From Sphingobacterium sp. (GTDB taxonomy: Bacteria > Bacteroidota > Bacteroidia > Sphingobacteriales > Sphingobacteriaceae), in NCBI GenBank assembly GCA_031286695.1, contig JAITTY010000005.1, forward strand, positions 186,001-250,000: 64,000 bases of DNA. Direction: 5' to 3'. The notes below the pieces were generated by a model, which searched no databases, was not told where the DNA came from, and worked only from the letters and a program-made list of their open reading frames with translations. Shown here one piece after another: positions 18,366 through 28,500 of this stretch (position 1 is its first letter; each line of letters begins with the position of its first letter). Position numbers and translations under genes: made by a program.

Positions 18366-20192
18366 ATGAAATTAAAAAAATTCACATATATCGTTTTGGG
18401 ACTCACTTGCAGTTTGTTGGTAGCCTGCAATAGCAATTTTTTGAATCGGGAACCCTTAGATCAATTATCCACTAGCGGGAGTCTAGCATCAACCAACGAA
18501 CTGCGATTATATATCAACCAGTTTTATCAAACCCTCCCCAACCACCCGAGCACAACTGGCGGAAATGGTATTGCATTTGAAGATGCCAAAACAGATAATA
18601 TGATTTTTACCAATGTCGACAATCGCTTAAATGGACAGTTGACCGTATCAAATGCAACATCTATCAGTGAGTATACACAGATCAGATCACTTAATTTTTT
18701 CCTCAAACAATCCTCTAATGCAAAAGGAAACCAATCCGAAATAAACAGATATCTCGGTGAGGCCTATTTTTTCAGAGCTTGGTACTATTTTGAATTGGTT
18801 AAAAAATATGGCGATGTAACCTGGGTCAACCAGCTGCTAAATTCAGAAGATGAATCTACCTTTTTGGCACGTGATAGCCGAATTGTTATTGTAGACTCCA
18901 TTCTTAATGACCTCGACCGATCTGCTACACTGCTACCTACGCAGTCGACCAATACCAGCATGCGTATTCACAAGGACGTTGCATTAACGCTCAAATCGCG
19001 TGTAGCACTCTATGAAGGTACTTGGCAACGTTATCACAAATTAAAAGCAACTCCGTTTTTCACGACAACAGTGAGTGAAAGCAAAATTAAAGATTATTTG
19101 ACTCAAGCCCGTGATGCCGCAAAAGAGATCATTGATGGCAATCGATGGAAAATATATAGTACCGGCAAATACAACGATGACTACCGGAACATGTTCAATA
19201 CGGCCGATCTCTCAACAAATAGTGAGGTCATGCTTTACCGCCGCTACAACCCTGCCGAAAATATCGGTCACGGTGTATCCAAATATTTATCTACTGGAGG
19301 TGGTGATATCGGACTGACACAGAGCTTAGTCAGTGATTACCTTACTATAGATGGAAAGCCATTTGTCGGCACCTTGCAAAACAGTATGCAACAAGTCTAT
19401 GGTCAAGACATGCTGCCAACAGTCCGTGACCCACGCCTATCGCAAACAGCGGTATTACCACAAGCACCTTTACGTCCTGATGCGGTAGCAGCCAACTTCC
19501 CTCCGATCAACCAGAGTGGATTTAATCGTTCAACTACTGGATATCCAATGTATAAATATGTTGAATACACAAATCTCTCAGCGGTTACCGATGATGGTAT
19601 GAGCGCGGCACCCGTAATCTATTTCCGTTATGCCGAAGTATTGCTAAATTATGCCGAAGCCCTTGCCGAACTGAAAGAAGATCCCACTAAAATAGTTCAG
19701 GCCATACACCCCCTTCGTGCGCGATTGAATTTGCCCGATATGGATTTTGACCGTGAATATAATACCGCAGCAAGCTATCCATTTTCAACGTTAGACAAAT
19801 ATATTCAGGCTGTACGCCGCGAGCGACGTGTAGAGATGGTTGCGGAAGGCCAGCGTTTACAAGATATTTTCCGTTGGGCAGCAGCTGACCAGCTCATTGT
19901 CGGAAAACGTCCTTTAGGCATATTGTTCATTGGCAGCAATATTGCGCAAGAAAATACGAGCACGGGATTTTATAAAGATAACCTGCTTTACTACGATAAT
20001 GCTCCTGCAGGCAAAAGCATCAACTTTTTTCTTTCCGGAAATCCGGGAGACGCCTATAGATATATGGATCCCTATAAAAGTGTATTGCCTTCAGGCTACA
20101 AATTTAGGGTAGAACGGGATTACCTGCTACCTATCCAACAACGAATGATCGAGTTGACAGGTGGAAAATGGAAACAAAATCCCAATTGGTAA
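18366..20192 (+). CDS. SusD-type nutrient-binding lipoprotein
   Basis: 608 residues. Lipobox LLVAC (Cys21) then NSNFLNREPLDQLS. Central helices include YLGEAYFFRAWYYFELVKKYGDV, and the C-terminal third has the SusD signatures YFRYAEVLLNYAEALAELK, AVRRERRVEMVAEGQRLQDI and the ending YLLPIQQRMIELTGG...NPNW. It is the partner lid of the SusC that ends 9 bases upstream. At 608 residues it is longer than the SusD of the first operon (455), typical of the RagB/SusD members that bind larger oligosaccharides, but ligand identity is not visible. Confidence 0.96.
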   Translation: MKLKKFTYIVLGLTCSLLVACNSNFLNREPLDQLSTSGSLASTNELRLYINQFYQTLPNHPSTTGGNGIAFEDAKTDNMIFTNVDNRLNGQLTVSNATSISEYTQIRSLNFFLKQSSNAKGNQSEINRYLGEAYFFRAWYYFELVKKYGDVTWVNQLLNSEDESTFLARDSRIVIVDSILNDLDRSATLLPTQSTNTSMRIHKDVALTLKSRVALYEGTWQRYHKLKATPFFTTTVSESKIKDYLTQARDAAKEIIDGNRWKIYSTGKYNDDYRNMFNTADLSTNSEVMLYRRYNPAENIGHGVSKYLSTGGGDIGLTQSLVSDYLTIDGKPFVGTLQNSMQQVYGQDMLPTVRDPRLSQTAVLPQAPLRPDAVAANFPPINQSGFNRSTTGYPMYKYVEYTNLSAVTDDGMSAAPVIYFRYAEVLLNYAEALAELKEDPTKIVQAIHPLRARLNLPDMDFDREYNTAASYPFSTLDKYIQAVRRERRVEMVAEGQRLQDIFRWAAADQLIVGKRPLGILFIGSNIAQENTSTGFYKDNLLYYDNAPAGKSINFFLSGNPGDAYRYMDPYKSVLPSGYKFRVERDYLLPIQQRMIELTGGKWKQNPNW

Positions 20193-20224
20193 AAAGTACA
20201 GGCAAAAATTAAATAGCAAAAAAA

Positions 20225-20611
20225 ATGAAGACAGTTAAATTGACTACAAAAAATATTTTTTTCTTATGTTGCGTTGTTCTATTATTCTTATTTAACGCAT
20301 GTAAGAAGGAAAACCTTCCCGTCAAACCGCAGCCTGGCCCCTTTAGCGTAAGCAGTACATTGACGGCAGAAGTTAGCAAATCTGCGAATACCTATACACT
20401 TACTATCGATGGTCATACAAATGGCTGGTGGATCACCCTACCCGACAATGTCCAGTGGTATACCGTTGAACGCAAATATGGCTCCGGAAACGTAACTCAA
20501 AAAATAACGATAAAAGCCAACGACAGTGGCGCCGATCGCCAGGGATGGGTAAAGATCAGCTCCACCTCAAAAGAAGAAACAACAATCAATTTTAAACAGA
20601 AAGCACAATGA
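20225..20611 (+). CDS. Small lipoprotein, possibly BACON-like
   Basis: 128 residues. Signal peptide with lipobox LFNAC (Cys26) and a single beta-rich domain ending GWVKISSTSKEETTINFKQKAQ. The pattern of an aromatic-rich strand (WWITLPDNVQWYTVER), a turn, then a final strand with an x-x-x-F-K-Q-K tail resembles BACON-type immunoglobulin-like modules, which often help surface proteins bind glycans or extend from the membrane. The assignment is by appearance. It sits 32 bases after SusD and overlaps the sulfatase start by ATGA, so translation of the two is probably coupled. Confidence 0.85.
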   Translation: MKTVKLTTKNIFFLCCVVLLFLFNACKKENLPVKPQPGPFSVSSTLTAEVSKSANTYTLTIDGHTNGWWITLPDNVQWYTVERKYGSGNVTQKITIKANDSGADRQGWVKISSTSKEETTINFKQKAQ

Positions 20612-22143
20612 AACTAAAAACGCTCTTATTTCTATTTTTATTACTTCCGCTATTTAAATATGCTTCTGCGCAAAAAAGGCCGAATATTGTCATTATTATC
20701 TCGGATGACCATGCCTATCAGACGATTGGAGCCTATGGATCGAAATATGGGAAAACGCCGCAGATAGACCGCATCGCGGATCAGGGGGCGATATTCAAAA
20801 ATGCGTTTGTCAATAATTCCATCTGTGGCCCCTCGCGCGCTACGCTGCTGACCGGAAAATACAGCCACAAGAATGGTTTCAAAGATAATGAAACCTCCGA
20901 ATTCGACTTCAGCCAGGATCTCTTTGTGAAGCAATTACAAAAGGTTGGTTATAATACAGCTTGGGTCGGTAAAATCCATTTGGGAAACAAATTGCAAGGC
21001 TTCAACTATTATGATATTCTTGTTGGTCAGGGCACCTATTTTAATCCAGATTTTATCAGTAAACAGGGTCGGAAACAAGTTACAGGCTATGTATCTGATA
21101 TCGTGACCGAAAAAGCAATGAACTGGCTAGATACCGTAGACTCCAACAAACCTTTCTGTTTGGTCATCGGTCATAAGGCAACACACCGTACATGGATGCC
21201 AGACCCCAAAGATTTTGGCACCTATGATACTGTAAATTTTACGCTACCAGAAACTTTCTATGATAATTACCAAAGCAGAGAAGCGGCAGCGCTGCAAGAA
21301 ATGTCTATTGATAAGGACATGAAGATGGGCTATGATCTAAAGATGTTCAAATCATTGGAAGACATGATGGCTGACGGCAATTTCAAACGGATGAATCAAG
21401 CCCAAAAAGACAGCTATATCGCCTATTACCGTCCTATTTATGAAAAGCTAAAGCAGGATAATCTGACGGGAAAACAGCTTGCCGAATGGAAATTCCAACG
21501 TTATATGATCGATTACCTTAATACAGCTCAGTCGATGGATCGCAATATTGGCAAAGTACTGGATTATCTGGACCAAAAATCACTGACTGAGAATACCATT
21601 GTCATCTATCTTTCCGACCAAGGTTTCTACATGGGCGAACATGGTTGGTTTGACAAACGCTGGATGTACGAGGAATCGTTTCGCACACCATTGGTCATGC
21701 GCTATCCAGCTCTAGTGCATGCGCATTCAACCATTGACGCGAAAGTTGTCAATGCCGATATCGCACCTACATTATTGGAACTCGCCGCCGTCAAGAAACC
21801 TAAAGATATGCAGGGCGAGTCTTTTGTCCATGTACTGAAAAATAACAAGGAGGAGCATCGCAAGGACTTATTCTATCATTACTTTGAAAATGGAGAACAC
21901 GCCGTGAGCCCACATTTTGGGGTGCGGGATGACCGCTATAAATTGATCCGCTATTATAAACGTGTAGAAAACTGGGAACTATTTGATCTCGAAAAAGATC
22001 CACAGGAGCTCCACAATGTATACACCGATCCTGCATACCGCGGCATCGTCAAAATGATGAAAAAGAAACTTGTCAAGCAAATGCGCAAATTTGATGACAA
22101 AGAGGCCGAAGCGATTTATCGTGTAAATATCGACCGTAAATAG
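20608..22143 (+). CDS. Exported type I sulfatase
   Basis: 511 residues with a cleavable signal peptide (1-21, ending in KYASAQ). Type I sulfatase core: metal ligands SDDHAYQTIG (Asp33, Asp34), the formylglycine site CGPSRATLLTGK (Cys73, C-x-P-S-R), LSDQGFYMGEHG (Asp337, Gln338, His345), and a C-terminal domain with WELFDLEKDPQELHNVY. The Cys requires an anaerobic- or FGE-type maturase encoded elsewhere. The N-terminal sequence reminds me of the S1_11 subfamily (GlcNAc-6-sulfatases), which is an inference that a subfamily search should test. It is the last gene of the sigma/anti-sigma/SusC/SusD operon and ends at a strong terminator. Confidence 0.95.
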   Translation: MKLKTLLFLFLLLPLFKYASAQKRPNIVIIISDDHAYQTIGAYGSKYGKTPQIDRIADQGAIFKNAFVNNSICGPSRATLLTGKYSHKNGFKDNETSEFDFSQDLFVKQLQKVGYNTAWVGKIHLGNKLQGFNYYDILVGQGTYFNPDFISKQGRKQVTGYVSDIVTEKAMNWLDTVDSNKPFCLVIGHKATHRTWMPDPKDFGTYDTVNFTLPETFYDNYQSREAAALQEMSIDKDMKMGYDLKMFKSLEDMMADGNFKRMNQAQKDSYIAYYRPIYEKLKQDNLTGKQLAEWKFQRYMIDYLNTAQSMDRNIGKVLDYLDQKSLTENTIVIYLSDQGFYMGEHGWFDKRWMYEESFRTPLVMRYPALVHAHSTIDAKVVNADIAPTLLELAAVKKPKDMQGESFVHVLKNNKEEHRKDLFYHYFENGEHAVSPHFGVRDDRYKLIRYYKRVENWELFDLEKDPQELHNVYTDPAYRGIVKMMKKKLVKQMRKFDDKEAEAIYRVNIDRK

Positions 22144-22148
22144 AAAGT

Positions 22149-22200
22149 TTAGCAAAAAAAGAGGTTATCTGATGAATCAGACAACCTCTTTTTTTGCTAA
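22149..22200. terminator. Bidirectional intrinsic terminator
   Basis: TTAGCAAAAAAAGAGGTT (22149-22166) pairs over 18 bases with 22183-22200, and the 16-base interior pairs further (TCTGAT with ATCAGA), giving an almost fully symmetrical hairpin. The A-tract and T-tract within the arms serve both directions. It closes the sulfatase operon (plus) and the GH105 operon (minus). Confidence 0.9.
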
Positions 22201-22243
22201 CAAACCTATTATGCTTTAGCGCCTTAGCTACTGCTTGCCCAGG

Positions 22244-23353
22244 TTATTTGGTGCTGCCCTCCAACAGCGCATTGACGCACCACATATAAGCCGCCTGCCC
22301 GTGGTAATCGCCGGTATGGCGGGGACGGTCATAATAATACTGCTTATCATTCTTTTTATTGGTACCCACACAGATTTCCGACACTGCTCCCTGATCGTCT
22401 ACATATTTCGCGAGTGCCAGCCAAGCTTTGCGGGCAACGGGACCGTACTGTTTCTCCCCTAGCCAGCCCTGTTTCACCCCCGATATGATCGCATAAGCAA
22501 ACATCGCTGAACCCGAGGTTTCGGCCCAGCAGTCTGCTTGGTCGATCAGCTGATTCCACATACCACTCTTGCGCTGCTGTTTCTTCAAGCTTTTCATCAT
22601 CGTCAGATACCCCTTTAATATACGCGGCCGATTCGGGTGGTCCTGTGGAAGCATGCGCAGCAATTCGGTCATACCCGCGGCCATCCAGCCATTGCCTCGC
22701 CCCCAGTAGTAAGGAACATCTGGTGCATGATAGAACAATCCATTGGGACGCTGCAGCTCATCCAGATAAAGCACCATTTCCCGAGCCGCACGGTCCAGGT
22801 ATTCGGCTTTGCCAGTTGCTTTAAAAGCAGCGGCCTGCACGATGGTGATCATGTACATATCGTCGATCCAGAGACGCGTCTGCCAGGAGTATCCTTTTTG
22901 CGCCCAGTCCTTGGCTTCCTGACTGGCATTTTGTGGAAGCTCCCATTGTGTGTCGGCATAGGGCAAGCCCAGGTCGAGATAACTTTTCTCTTTGGTCAGC
23001 TGATAAAGCCGCAAAGGGAGGCTACCGAACATATTCAAATCGACGTGGTTTTTAATGGGCAGCAGCTGCGGCTCACTTGCCGTTAATTTGGAGAACCGCT
23101 CCTCCATGGCCTGCATCAACTCCTGATCGCCCGTTAAATGCGCATAATTAATGGCACCCGTCCAATAGAAAGTCTCAGGATAACTGATCCATTTCCCTGC
23201 ATGCAGCATATGTTTGCCCGCAATAAAGCGGTGTGCAATGCGATGGCCGATCTCCTTGGGGTCTGCCCCAGTAGGAAAATTTGCCAGATCTGTTTGTGCA
23301 CTTAAAAATTGAATCGGGAGAAACAATAAAAACAAAAAGATTTTCTTGATCAT
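22244..23353 (-). CDS. GH105/GH88-type unsaturated glycuronyl hydrolase
   Basis: 369 residues from the ATG at 23351-23353, where a normal signal peptide begins (MIKKIFLFLLFLP...LSAQ, 1-20); a longer frame starts 81 bases upstream but lacks any signal sequence at its start. The alpha/alpha-barrel has LWIDDMYMI (Asp164 aligned with the general acid/base Asp of GH105/GH88), YYWGRGNGW (217-223), WAETSGSAMFAYAI and HGQAAYMWCVNALLE. These enzymes hydrate the 4,5-unsaturated uronate left by polysaccharide lyases, commonly rhamnogalacturonan or glycosaminoglycan fragments. GH105 is the better fit. It is the third gene after SusC and SusD; no lyase is encoded nearby. Confidence 0.92.
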   Translation of the reverse strand: MIKKIFLFLLFLPIQFLSAQTDLANFPTGADPKEIGHRIAHRFIAGKHMLHAGKWISYPETFYWTGAINYAHLTGDQELMQAMEERFSKLTASEPQLLPIKNHVDLNMFGSLPLRLYQLTKEKSYLDLGLPYADTQWELPQNASQEAKDWAQKGYSWQTRLWIDDMYMITIVQAAAFKATGKAEYLDRAAREMVLYLDELQRPNGLFYHAPDVPYYWGRGNGWMAAGMTELLRMLPQDHPNRPRILKGYLTMMKSLKKQQRKSGMWNQLIDQADCWAETSGSAMFAYAIISGVKQGWLGEKQYGPVARKAWLALAKYVDDQGAVSEICVGTNKKNDKQYYYDRPRHTGDYHGQAAYMWCVNALLEGSTK

Positions 23354-23465
23354 ACGAACTGGTTTAATATAATTACAAACTGGTTTTTTAGTATAAAATA
23401 CGGTGTTTAAAAAATCCCGAGCCGATGGTCGCAAGTGAACATCGGTTCAGAACCTCTTGGACGGG

Positions 23466-25493
23466 CTATTCTGCTTTGGCTTCATCCGCTACGGCGTCCT
23501 CCCATTTATCCCAGACGGGAGTAGTGGGATCATAACCATCGTAGCCGTAATTTTGCTTTAGTTGCCCTTTGATATTGGATGTAATCGCGACATTGGGGAT
23601 CGGCCAGTACATATTCTTTTTATCCATCGTGTATTTGATATCACTTAGCCCGGTCGCATTGACATGAATGACCCCTTTGTTGTAGAGGCTATAATGTATA
23701 ATGCGCTGGTACCAGTAACTTCCGCCACTGGCATCTGTGCCGCTCTGCTTATCGAAATTGTCCAGGTTGTACGCATTTCCCCATTCATCCGGTTTACCAC
23801 TACGTGCCAGGCAGAGGGACACCCGCTTTAATTCCACATTGCGCCACTCCTCCCAGTAAAGTTCACGAGCCCTTTCGTTCATAATATCCCCGATGCTTAC
23901 CGATCCCTGATAGAGCTCTGTACATTTTGCGCGCTGACGGACAGCATTTAAATCATCTTTTATTGTTCCATCGGCCGGATTGATATAATATTTCGCTTCC
24001 GCGCGCAGGAGGTAAGCCTCCGCCAGGCGATACAGGTACCAGTCGGCGATTCCCCCATTGGTGGCCCCCCGTGAACCGTCTGAACCGCTGATATTGGATT
24101 CACTTACGGGATCATCTAGGAAAAATTTATAGTGGGGCACATCGTACCAACGGCGAATGGTGTCGCTGCAGAGGAGTTTGCCCGTTGTGGGATCTTTCAG
24201 TGTGACCGGTTTCCCAAAATCTTTGGAAGCCTTATTGTTTACCATGTAATCTTCCATACGTACCCAGTTTCCCACCTTGGAACTGTGGCGCAGGTCGCCT
24301 TCATCCTGCTTGCCATTGACAGACCACAGCCCCTGAGTCTGGAAGGACGTAGGGCGGAAAGTCGCAATCCCGCGGCCAAAGGCCCGCATGTAGTCATATT
24401 TTGCATTGTAATCCCCACTGTTCCGCTTTATATTCAACAAGGCCTGTTTACCATCCGTTGTCTGTATCCGGCTGTCAAAGACAAAGGGATATAAGATCCG
24501 CATGGTCAGCATTTTTACGAAAGACTCCGCATCGGCACCGCGGTTGGGCATCCCCATGATCACCTCCCGGTTGCTGGCAATCAGTTTGTTTTCAGGGCGG
24601 TGCATATCCCAGATGACGTTACGTGTAATGGGCCAGGTCTGCGCCTCCCCTCCATCGTTAAAGGTTCCGAAGCTTTCAGTCATCAAAGCGTAGCCCGACT
24701 GGTCAATTAGGATATCCGTCTGCTCTTTGGCTTTCTGATACTCGCCTATGGCCAAGTAACATTTTGCCAGCAGCATGCGGCAGGCCCCCTTATTGATCAG
24801 ACCGATCAGGTTCATATTTTTCTGATCAGGCACCCATTGCACAGCAAACTCCATGTCCTTGGTAATCATCTGCAAAATGGCATCACGCTTGGTGCTTCGG
24901 TAATTTTGCTTGGGCACATCGATGATGGTCGTCACCAAAGGCACGTCGCCGTATTCAAAGACCAATGCCATATAGCGAAAAGCCCGATGGAAATAAGCGC
25001 GACCTTTGTAGGCATTTCTATCCTGCTCGCTCAAGGTCTGCACCTGGTCCACATATTTGATAATGGTATTAGCATAACTGATCCCTTTGTAGGTTTCATC
25101 CCACAAATACCAAAGGCTGTTGGAGCGGTCGAGGTTCTGGTGCGTCGAGTTGTCACTTGTTGGAGTCAGCATGTTGGCCACATCCGCCATCATGCTGCGT
25201 TTATCAGTATTGCTGGCCACCATCAGTTCGGAGAAAATATACTCCGTGCCCAAGGTCAGCATTTCGTTATTGTCCGTGGCCCAATAACCCTTGAGGTGAC
25301 GGTCGCAGATAGCCATGGCCGACAGCAGGCCCGATTCGGTGTTAAAAGTTTCGTTGGGTATATAAATAGACAACGGATCAGGCTGCAGAAATTCTTTCGA
25401 GCAGCTACTTATCGCTAGCGTACTAGCGAGCAAAAAAGCGACACCCCTGCTTATGGTTCTGGATTTATTTATTGTATGGTTCATGTACATCAC
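23466..25493 (-). CDS. SusD-type nutrient-binding lipoprotein
   Basis: 675 residues. Lipobox AISSC (Cys30 from the first Met; a start at Met4 is equally possible) followed by SKEFLQPDPLSIYIP. SusD features include AYFHRAFRYMALVFEYGDVPL, DWYLYRLAEAYLLRAEAKYYI, NERARELYWEEWRNVELKR and a C-terminal YWPIPNVAITSNIKGQLKQNYGY. It is long for the family, with an insert between the two SusD halves. It starts 11 bases after the SusC stop. No sigma/anti-sigma genes belong to this operon. Confidence 0.95.
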   Translation of the reverse strand: MMYMNHTINKSRTISRGVAFLLASTLAISSCSKEFLQPDPLSIYIPNETFNTESGLLSAMAICDRHLKGYWATDNNEMLTLGTEYIFSELMVASNTDKRSMMADVANMLTPTSDNSTHQNLDRSNSLWYLWDETYKGISYANTIIKYVDQVQTLSEQDRNAYKGRAYFHRAFRYMALVFEYGDVPLVTTIIDVPKQNYRSTKRDAILQMITKDMEFAVQWVPDQKNMNLIGLINKGACRMLLAKCYLAIGEYQKAKEQTDILIDQSGYALMTESFGTFNDGGEAQTWPITRNVIWDMHRPENKLIASNREVIMGMPNRGADAESFVKMLTMRILYPFVFDSRIQTTDGKQALLNIKRNSGDYNAKYDYMRAFGRGIATFRPTSFQTQGLWSVNGKQDEGDLRHSSKVGNWVRMEDYMVNNKASKDFGKPVTLKDPTTGKLLCSDTIRRWYDVPHYKFFLDDPVSESNISGSDGSRGATNGGIADWYLYRLAEAYLLRAEAKYYINPADGTIKDDLNAVRQRAKCTELYQGSVSIGDIMNERARELYWEEWRNVELKRVSLCLARSGKPDEWGNAYNLDNFDKQSGTDASGGSYWYQRIIHYSLYNKGVIHVNATGLSDIKYTMDKKNMYWPIPNVAITSNIKGQLKQNYGYDGYDPTTPVWDKWEDAVADEAKAE

Positions 25494-25504
25494 AATTAAT
25501 CAGG

Positions 25505-28500
25505 TTATAAAGATAAATTCACACCGAAGGTAAAGACCCGTGAGGCCCATCCGCTCGGGTTATTACTAGGATGGTACGTCTCCGGATCGCCGTATTCCCA
25601 GTCTTTGGTCCAGGTGGCCACATTGCGCACCGTACCATACAGCTTCACCCGGTTGAGGTTATATTTGGAAGTCAGGGCTGTCGGCAGCGTATAGCCCACG
25701 GAGATATTGTCGAGCCGAATAAACGAACGGTCGTACAGCCGTTGTGCACCCTCCGCTCCGATGGGTCCCTTAGCCTCAATGCGGCCATAGCGATCTGTAG
25801 GATTGTCCGGTGTCCAATATTCCTTTGCCGGCAGATTGGCCAGCCCATAGGCCATCCGTCCACCATCATCGTCGTTGTTCAGGTAATTGCCGGATAAGCT
25901 TTTATGCCCCATGTAGGAATAGATATTAAACGAAAAGCTGAGGTCTTTCCAAAGGGTAAATTCATTGCGCATCGACCAACGGAAACGCGGATCCGTCTGC
26001 CCCAGAAAGACTTTATCTTTATTATTGTACACAGGTTTTCTGCTGTCCCCATTGACCACATCATCTGCCGAATACACATTGGCCACTTTCGGATCGCCGG
26101 GAGCCTGCCCATATTTGGCGGCTTCGGCAGCTTCATTGGCCTGCCAGATGCCCGTGACATGGTAATCCCAGATCGCGCCAATGGGCTGCCCGATAAACCA
26201 GCCGTTCGAGATCTCATCCATTTCCTTGCGGCCAACCACGCTTCCGCTGGCATCCAGCACATCTTCGTAGTTGTTGTACAAATGCACGATCTGGTTTTTA
26301 TTATAAGAAAAACTGAAGGTGGTAGACCATTGCAGCTTTTCCTTTTTCAGGTTGACGGTATTTAAGGTCAATTCAATCCCCTTGTTGTCCACCTGTCCCA
26401 GGTTGGTGGTAATGCTGCTGAATCCTGTAAAATTGGGCAGCTTCTGTTCCATGATCATGTCGTGGGTCTGCATCAGGTAATATTCGAGGGTACCCGAAAT
26501 GCGGTTTTTTAGGAATCCAAAATCCAGTCCAAAGTTCCAGGCTGTAGTTTTTTCCCATTGCAAGTTCGGGTTAGCCAGGCGGTCGACCATCAGGTAGCGG
26601 TATTGGACCAGTTCACCCGCTGAGTTGAGGTAACCATGCATCTTGCCACTGCCCGAATACAGGTTGGCGAGCGCCAAATTGGGATCTGCCAGCTGCCGAT
26701 TTCCATTTTTACCGTAGGAAACACGCAGCTTGCCATAATCCATTACATCCGTCCATTTGAAGAATTTCTCTTTGGTAAAATTCCAAGCCAGGGCCACAGA
26801 GGGGAAAGTAGCATAAGGATTGGACGTTCCAAAAGCCGAATAGCCATCCCGGCGGATAGAAGTTGTCAGCATATAGCGGTCATCGTAGGAATAAAATAAA
26901 CGGGCCAGCAAAGCATCCGCTGTCTGATGGGTATCGTAACTATCAAAGGTGCTGTTTTCCTTTGATCCATTTTTGGTATTGTGAAAGCCAAGTGCATCCG
27001 AAGGTAAAATATTGCGTGCTTCAATGCGGTCTTTCCAGGACTGCTGTTCCTCCGCCTCCTGCACCAAGGTTACCATCAGGCGATGCTTGTCCGCAAAGGT
27101 CTGTTCCCAGCTGATGGTGTTGTTGAGCGACCAGTCGAAACGTTTGGTCTGCTCGCGGTTCGCACCCCGGTCCGCAGGATTAGAACCTGGCAGTTCGGCC
27201 GACATAAAGTAACGGTCGTGGAAATACTGCAGGCGCGGTGAAGCGTTAAAGGAATAAGTAATGTTAAAGGGTAGTTTTATTTTCGCATTGAAAATGGAAT
27301 TGAAGACCGTATAGCCCTTGTCCAGCTCCAGGTATTTCCGCTGAAAATCATAATTATAACCCCGCTGGCTGAACTGCTCACTGAGCGGATATTGTAAAGG
27401 GTTACCGTCGGCATCGGCATAATCCGCATAAGGGCTATTGCGCAATGTCTGGTCTATATCGATGTCCATATTGCCGTCGGAGCGATCCTGAAAATTTACA
27501 TTGGCCCCCAACTCCAGCCAGTTGGTCACATGCGCGTTGATTTTCATATTTGCCCGCACAGCCTTGTAGGTATCACTGACAACAGCTCCCTCATTTTTAA
27601 GATAGCCCATAGACAGGTAATAATTGACCCTATCGCTCGCACCGCTGATGCTCGCGTTGTAATCCTGGTTAAAGCCCGTGCGGAAGGTATGATCGGCCCA
27701 GTCAACCGTTTTCCCGTCCAGAAAGTTCTGCAGGGCATTTCCCTGCAGGCCCAAGCGGCGGCCCCAGATGCTCCGATCAGACTCCCCGTTCTCATTGGTC
27801 GACTGCGCGCGCCAGGTATCCAGCGATAAAGACGAAGGCAGCTCACCGGGATTAAGGTAAAAGCCATAAGGTACGGTGAGGTTGCCGTTATCGTCCCGCG
27901 TCTGATAAGCTTCATATATTCCCGTTGTCGGATTGATGCCATAGGTATTTTTGGTATACCAGTCCTCGCGGTGCTGCAAGTAAGCTTCTGGGCTGAATCT
28001 TTTGCGGTATTCGCTCAGTTGCGTTGCGCCGGCATTCATGGTCATATTGATCGTCGGTTTACCCTGTTTCCCTTTTTTTGTACTGATGATAATCACACCA
28101 CTAGCCGCTTTCGAACCATAGATAGCCGCAGCCGAAGCATCTTTTAGCACATCAATCTGCTCGATGTCATCCGGATTTATTTCAGAAAGCTCACCGTAGA
28201 AAATCATACCATCGAGCACCAGCAAGGGGTTGTTGTGCCCGCTGTTGCTATCATAGACCGAACGTTTACCCCGCACTTCAATGGAGCCGCCGCCTTTTGC
28301 CGAGGCATCGTAACCAATATTCAGTCCTGCCGAGCCGCGGAGGATATCCTGTACGGTTTTGGGGTTTTCATTAGCGATGCGGTCCGGATGGATCTGTGTC
28401 ACCGAACCCGTCAGATCCTTTTTGCGCATGGTACCATAGCCCACCACCACCACTTCGTCCAGTTCATCCGTCGCCGAACTGAGGATCACATTGACGACCT

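Noticed and set aside
23354..23434. Upstream start of the GH105 gene
   Set aside because: The 27 extra residues do not form a signal peptide, whereas the ATG at 23353 begins one directly.
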